From: an uncultured Christensenella sp. | Lineage (GTDB): Bacteria > Bacillota > Clostridia > Christensenellales > UBA1242 | Direction of reading: 5' to 3' | Length of the DNA stretch: 19,408 nucleotides | Assembly: GCA_905195085.1 (NCBI GenBank) | Contig: CAJJUK010000027.1 | Location: forward strand, 1 to 19,408 | Shown: positions 17,201 to 19,408 of the stretch, piece after piece | Position numbering within the stretch: position 1 is the first letter of the stretch | Layout: every line of letters begins with the position of its first letter | The notes under the pieces: generated by a model | The model's database searches: none | What the model saw: only the letters and a program-made list of their open reading frames with translations | What the model was told of the DNA's origin: nothing | Translations under genes and position numbers: made by a program

Positions 17201-19408
17201 TAGATGCTGAATTCTTCTTCAGAAATTTTGAAAGTGTCGTCTTTTGTGCTTCCAACGGTCAATTCATAACTGCTGATGTTTTCGGCATTGGCAACTTTAA
17301 CAAAATAACCAGTGCTTGCAGTGAAACCACTGTGGTTCACATAACTTGCATCATAACCAAACTGAACTGTTCCATTGACAAGTTGTTCTGCAATGTAGAA
17401 AACTTCTTCCAGACAGTCCACTGATGAGATGTATTCATTCGCTTCGTTTGAAACCGCAAACACTCTCACATAATAATACCCAACTTTTGAGAAAGTGTAA
17501 CTTGCATCAACAGTGGTTTCTTCTTGTTTAGAAAGCTCTTCAACCTCAATTGAAATTTCGTCTTGATTGGCATCATAAGTGTCTTTATCTATTTCATAAA
17601 TTTCCAATCTGTAACCATCTGCATTGTTAACAGAATTCCAAGTGTATGTTTTGTTTGTTGAATTTCCACTACCAGCAGAAATTGGAGCAGAGAGCAGTGT
17701 CAAGGTCTTTGTCAGTGAAGAATTGATTGCAAGGTTATCGTCATCAGTCTTTGCAACAACCTTAAATCTGTAAACATCAACACCTTCATCAGAACTTGCT
17801 TCAAACAAAGTTTCAATTTTGTCGGTAAACTTGAATGATGCACAGTTTTCGACTGTCTCAAGTGAATATTTCTCACCATCAACAATTTCAAAGTCTGTGC
17901 CATTCCAGAAATATAAATCATAGTCAGCAGCATTTTCGACAGCTTCAAATGTCAAAACTGATTTTTCTTCAACATAACTGTGTGTGATCCCTGATTCAAC
18001 ATCGAAAGCAGAGACTTTAATGACATTCAACTGAGCACTTAAATCTGAATTGATCACATAAACATCTTCGCCAGCAATTTGGTTTGTCTCAGATTTTGCA
18101 GAATTATAAACCGCCAAATCATATTTTCCTGATTGAAGAATTTCAATCGAAATGTTCTTTGAAGTTTCATCGACAGTCAACCCCTCAATAACAACATTGT
18201 TTCCAAGTCCAAGAACCAAGACATTGCTTTCAATCAGACTTGAAGTTGTTGAAACTCTCGCATTAAAAGTTGTTCCATCAATTTCATTTTCTCCAACACC
18301 AACAAAATTCAATGCCGGCATTTTATATATCTTTCCAAGAGCAAAGGTGTCGCTTGCATAGAAAAGCCCACTCTCATTAACTGCAGAAACACCAACCTCA
18401 TAAACACCCGAAGCAAGACCATTCAAATTTGTTTTAATGTCAGCGCTCGAATTGTCAAAATTCATTGTTGAAACATCTTCAGTTTCGGTGTTTTTCAAAG
18501 CAACTTGATACTTTTGAACTTGAGAGTCAGATTTGATTTCAAGAAGTCCACCTTCATTTGCTGAAAAAACATAATTTGCAGTTGGAACGTCAAGTTTAAC
18601 AATTTCCAATTCTTCACTTTCCATCGCAATTTTCTGTCCAGCTTCATCATAAACCAAAACAGAAATTGAATGAGTGCCCGCATCAGCAGAATCAAAATAT
18701 GCCGACAAATCTTTTGTTGTTGAAGTTTGGAAATCATCAAGAAGAACATCGTCCATCTTGACTTTATATTTTGCACCAGCAACTGCACTCCAAGACAAAG
18801 TTCCATCGACAGCATTCCAATTCAAATCTTCTTTGGTCAACTCGTCCATATATCCATAATACAAAGTTTGCACCTGTGATGCTGAACTATTGTCAAAATA
18901 ACCTGTTCCCTGAGCAGAAACTGTCAGACTGTAAACCCCATAGTCCGTCAATTGAAAACTGTTTGTTGAAACGGTTTCCTTAATTGGCACAACTTCATTA
19001 ACTGTTTCTGGCTCATTTGCCAAATATGTAGTGAGCGTTCCTTCCACAACATAACTTTGAGCGACTGTTGGATTTTTTTCGTTTTCAAAATATCCAGAAA
19101 CACTTCCCCATGTCATGAGTCCCGTTTCACTCAAAGCAAAATCTGTAGGTGCTGAGAAATTTTTCTTAACAACAATTTGCATTGAAGCCAAGTTGTTGTT
19201 TTGATATGTGGCATAGACAGAGGTTCTTCCAGAATTTTGAGCAGTTGCCACCCTTCCACTCAATTTGATTATGGAAGAGTTTGAGAAGCGGTATGAGATT
19301 TCACTTTTATCTGCGCCAACAACATTCAAGTAGTTGTCCAGTGAAACATCTTCACCCAATGAAACAACAATCTCATTTTGTGAAAATGAGGCTTCGGCTT
19401 TTTTCAAT
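8239..19408 (-). CDS. Giant repeat-rich surface or secreted protein, 5' end outside the window
   Basis: The last 3,722 codons of an uninterrupted reading frame. The TTG at the window edge is not a credible start (no ribosome site can be seen, no signal peptide, and it opens directly into a domain), so the gene continues beyond 19408. In visible-part numbering: residues about 5-85 resemble a bacterial Ig-like (Big_2) domain; about 90-3370 is a long series of fibronectin-III-like units marked by L-x-W near the start and a [KR]-[LM]-x-x-[PVI] linker at their ends; about 3375-3722 resembles GLUG/right-handed beta-helix repeats, opening with G-x-G-T-x-x-S-P-Y-x-I. Composition is polar with much Ser, Thr, Asn, Glu and Tyr and very few cysteines. 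No LPXTG, SLH, choline-binding or enzyme motif is visible. The end is abrupt, within a beta-helix-like repeat. Likely an extracellular structural protein or adhesin; the partner is unknown. The double-anchored lipoprotein gene follows after 50 nt. Confidence 0.85.
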   Translation of the reverse strand, partial: LKKAEASFSQNEIVVSLGEDVSLDNYLNVVGADKSEISYRFSNSSIIKLSGRVATAQNSGRTSVYATYQNNNLASMQIVVKKNFSAPTDFALSETGLMTWGSVSGYFENEKNPTVAQSYVVEGTLTTYLANEPETVNEVVPIKETVSTNSFQLTDYGVYSLTVSAQGTGYFDNSSASQVQTLYYGYMDELTKEDLNWNAVDGTLSWSAVAGAKYKVKMDDVLLDDFQTSTTKDLSAYFDSADAGTHSISVLVYDEAGQKIAMESEELEIVKLDVPTANYVFSANEGGLLEIKSDSQVQKYQVALKNTETEDVSTMNFDNSSADIKTNLNGLASGVYEVGVSAVNESGLFYASDTFALGKIYKMPALNFVGVGENEIDGTTFNARVSTTSSLIESNVLVLGLGNNVVIEGLTVDETSKNISIEILQSGKYDLAVYNSAKSETNQIAGEDVYVINSDLSAQLNVIKVSAFDVESGITHSYVEEKSVLTFEAVENAADYDLYFWNGTDFEIVDGEKYSLETVENCASFKFTDKIETLFEASSDEGVDVYRFKVVAKTDDDNLAINSSLTKTLTLLSAPISAGSGNSTNKTYTWNSVNNADGYRLEIYEIDKDTYDANQDEISIEVEELSKQEETTVDASYTFSKVGYYYVRVFAVSNEANEYISSVDCLEEVFYIAEQLVNGTVQFGYDASYVNHSGFTASTGYFVKVANAENISSYELTVGSTKDDTFKISEEEFSIYLLSEDFAQGDTAVNISVIGHADDETLYVASEPTNLSIERLGAVAFENLSIDELTSTLTINEKTGATGAKIWESDSNFVDKTDGTYPVFNISKLNNFSLTFTLYGTKLSGNIYQETNGKIYLDSAASTLNFTRLQAPSNFKFYDGNLTFEHAAISGTKYYVLDLNCTTPSGPVALSVKFDRTVVAVYEGTSVQLGLQSNFISYSGSTVTIKLNDLIEALKTNEQISGIYNQATEIKFSVYAYQTLSDSSVITLSSPYASVYGDSASTELSVEKMGATKLSFSNTATDYTLSWEEVDANASVASETTYQIYMDDSTYGSELSGTLSYSMSSSGFEESRYYKFYVKVSNPYYLESSNSNTISIYKLKSLTQLTLTNDAKLSYAVSTSEQDFYDYVEVKTSSTDQNKTGQIEITENGSYTLKVVGKKIENENSTVYYIDSNTTTWTLAEMNTIKPENDTVTFSNNLLSWNAFGDNAGLGSLSYIIIFKDEAGKTATYRTAETSVNLSTNSDLYEAISNLSAGNIEISVSAYLDSYSVSAGGTIYYAKDVELINGNTENNHYLYQSDNVIKKLTTPEVTEVKYVYEGLQNAQFPNIQISFVGNYGNSGRFSIYINDNDTPVLTSNISLADGKYTFTLTRENYNNNIMPGEKMTVKIMALSDTDIPSSEGSVDIVRVVDLKSLAFDAVGEKYNQNLVINFDAEHLEYTAGGVILQVTYQENGGEVKTEYLEVPVGSLSEELSYDMTSFFEQYLSKGGSIKVSGYINNYADDTNKIYYLATPTVVESSTYNVLNQVENVTKEEGGFSIDASLNNLSTIYVVEYGSTRFEVVADEGKFYFEFPNSWQNDSYDLKIYASENGYVNSVANTINFVLNRIDRVTSVTMERDDADMSEVVLSWDSISNASGYILKMYAQSDTERTNLLYSFNTVDYHAEKGDQMNPVNGKVSYSLSEIFGENYQDLIAFGKLTAFDLLSDIDVVFDLVTIGGNGLNNSFSFVFNATIKGNGIQTTDISVDSFGSIVFVSEIGVTYLYRFVDASGATELQTWKAIEATAGTTKLDASSVISTGTLFNVEIIAVGSAVEEPASSADYTFILDSMPLTTVGNDLTFVVNDEIYEVGYHELLPSSLAFTMTPNSFTNLFAGLSEDAILTESVVSFVPTEAFTSEEEMKYIYSYSFMELLSKFKESGYELSVNENFKIYFWSYRETSDVSGSYIISKPYTFTFSYVAETQFKEITKVGDLGEDSVYPEDYANSFALFNNVDVDDSLQTLGFFVRVTQLATEEGEEGGEGETFSTIKFLTKEQVTGNTYFADQSVFSINLTEIFEQEDLKTLTGTFLVEFSKIQVEISGSGTDKTYKFVLSDWLSASGDKTFEFERLPSVRTLTLSAGNLYWSPNGDKATKYYVYFIQDLNGEELGEKYNYFATTNTYYNASSFVGTESAYYLAVQSISEDPFMLPSSRVFITDASAGLDTPILVYKNQINVPLQLADGKLFFDWDANGDFYKLITSNNSYAEIATALSTTVFTSPFTFTLQDLVNNNITLRIRFTSLESGSEGVRKVFDINARYLLASLADFATENSFDILNRLNDIYSNAGSSSVQELISKFRESVVVNGSFGIANAQKLFDDLFESVQMGSYKIEYCLLGSSKTLNSSWYNFSNSNGENVLYVNGEPSVRATKIESKTDKSINSYQILVKKSQVYDYTSGSYSLRTAENYNMKIYDDAGNQFVFAITKGISNWSLSYVGEDVPGSVTVYETNAAGEATTGGDYLMFYLNHNNGDSILGRFGDVVGSGKTYKMQIYAVGTDYSASSKSEFFSLTLLGFNNTFAIADGEFVWGSVNNRKTSVIYKKNTSSEETVEEIDGNMANSRFSLAGLGYGLYDYIKFVLFGEVRDKSIFVDSEIYQVNNVYKLATPTLTNDFGYIGIDDSANIDMLGVDSATDPSLKICYSDGSLYNYVLYNVDEALNIKFSDANSASEILYYETGITGMDLTNPDYEYKNTEETASEFFVASLGTTAALNIEDDDSLYYLKHIYCKDVTTGESSDKSVALKSEVASIKASMMDTVQNVIIENGVLKWGEVTGKSGDTPLTVPSTGGADVVYKITIVQYKESNTEEGETETNVGTEYYYYTTDTSFDFTIINEDQIVATDEKTYLKATVQALALNVTDRVPMGDYVTLVEGGYAYGNLQYDGTETYILMGNGAILRSIDRLNPVDTDSFEIVDGSLYWTYTTSSSITDEKMFFEQYSFVVTDNNGTEISGSFVVDSVKIDEPTTTSVFKIKFVEDPGAMPDGKQILYVYVTQGSENDGLFIKSFARTVEVTKLRTISSEDFIITSDSGLETLDFESYFADSNSNNIVAEIKIMSAGETVETKTITFNRDQYRLYILRDAEDAELITSYPDKYVNQYIVISEDQTATLTFKVNNLTTANVLYSDVSEEFVLQRSNWGEDSKIVWDDETQTFSWSYNGYYSFKTSTVAQQVRDANVLIETTVLYNDTTLQEASEITLETGEEVTVESVLENCAQILYLGEHYYISLDSYESQRVVVQEETFGTSTLFKIVANEGEKTLITFDGRINYLVDTTAIVEPVYIVEVTYGEEPNQIVRTYTTTKTTFTPSIITDQVRLKISIKLGSTNIQSKELVYTSDDMVDYVAFNLFESGNGTQDSPYRIINVEQFKNLAKRMKKDEALVNYTENGMNIEEEEQYYFSLETSIVLSESGDEESYISGVLFTGEFDGIIEGNNNTITYISNGTSRLSQGILVSEGFVLGPGTETSTTFNYGTSLFETLTQTSSISNLNINVTYGTANTIIRNHSLMAGLAITNNGKLDNVNLVGFTNNFVGYVAPNTRIMMVYSGLVSKNEGSAATISNSGVSTSMILNDGNQSQVMFLSGIAFMNFATIEDCSVGGDEDENHSIYITLQKATDTIQVAGVVITNSTSGTLRNCSNYFDITVECTQQQNQASVYIAGVADYGKGTLEGVYNYGEISTQNIGSSNLHKGDTIVG
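8242..9276 (-). other. C-terminal GLUG-like / beta-helix region of the giant protein
   Basis: About 345 residues start with GNGTQDSPYRI, the common entry to GLUG and beta-helix modules, then VEQFKNLA. Next come FTGEFDGIIEGNNNTIT and several rungs containing N-L-N-I-N-V, AGLAITNNGKLDNV, SGLVSKNEG and GVYNYGEIS. Periodic short beta-strand plus Asn/Gly turns of about 20-30 residues are visible. The last rung (ending GDTIVG) is followed at once by TAA, without the cap or anchor usually seen. Confidence 0.65.
9280..19155 (-). repeat. Tandem fibronectin-III-like units of the giant protein (protein-level repeat)
   Basis: Units of about 80-140 residues, divergent at the DNA level. At least 13 carry a Trp-containing first-strand motif such as LMTWGSV (about residue 97), LSWSAVAGAKY (204), YTWNSVNNADGY (590), YTLSWEEV (1022), LLSWNAF (1198), VLSWDSISNASGY (1625), LYWSPNGDKATKY (2120), FVWGSV (2558), LKWGEV (2798) and LYWTY (2948). 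Linkers of the form K/R-L/M-x-x-P/V recur near residues 270, 362, 572, 776, 868, 1007, 1100, 1181, 1302, 1604, 2102, 2635, 2933 and 3045. The fold assignment rests on the strand pattern and W/Y positions, not on a database match. Confidence 0.65.
19155..19395 (-). other. Bacterial Ig-like (Big_2-type) domain at the visible start of the giant protein
   Basis: About 80 residues show the usual Big_2 order: a first strand with SLGEDVSL, then a D-K-S-E-I-S-Y stretch, SNSSIIKLSGRVATAQNSG resembling the typical S-x-x-x-A-x-V-x-x-G-x-V-x-A-x-x-x-G core, TSVYATYQNNN and a closing IVVKK strand. Such domains are common in surface-exposed proteins of Gram-positive bacteria. Confidence 0.6.

Noticed and set aside
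19405..19407. TTG at the window edge as the start of the giant gene
   Set aside because: No upstream sequence is visible, there is no signal peptide, and translation would begin within an Ig-like domain; the gene almost certainly continues past the window.

Overview
The window is AT-rich with dense, single-strand gene organisation. All eight recognisable genes lie on the minus strand, so transcription runs from high to low coordinates. Purine-rich Shine-Dalgarno sites about 5 nt before ATG, TTGACA/TATACT-type promoters, short stem-plus-U-run terminators, TAA/TAG/TGA stops with TGG for Trp, GG-Cys lipoproteins and a long clostridial-style GluRS all point to a low-GC Gram-positive bacterium (Bacillota). 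My inference is an uncultured Clostridia-related lineage using the standard bacterial code; the genus cannot be fixed from this sequence.

In order of transcription: (1) 19408-8239 holds the last 3,722 codons of a giant secreted or surface protein whose 5' end lies outside the window. It has an Ig-like domain, a long run of fibronectin-III-like units and a C-terminal GLUG-like/beta-helix region that ends abruptly. (2) 8188-7337 is a lipoprotein with an additional C-terminal membrane segment. It follows the giant gene after 50 nt with no visible terminator or promoter between them, and a 14-bp hairpin terminator closes the unit. (3) 7199-5367 is the ribosome-associated GTPase TypA/BipA, a single-gene unit with its own promoter and terminator. 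(4) 5262-1728 is a four-gene operon behind a near-consensus promoter: a small two-helix membrane protein, the replicative helicase DnaB, a single-pass membrane-anchored protein and a helical lipoprotein, with gaps of only 11-12 nt. (5) 1664-33 is glutamyl-tRNA synthetase, separated from the operon by a hairpin.

Housekeeping functions (gltX, dnaB, typA) are thus interleaved with five envelope-directed proteins, none of which I recognise at family level beyond their architecture. The most unusual items are the giant repeat protein with its neighbouring double-anchored lipoprotein, and the placement of dnaB among uncharacterised envelope genes. I saw no tRNA or rRNA gene, CRISPR array, insertion sequence or phage gene. 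No intergenic gap exceeds about 140 bases.
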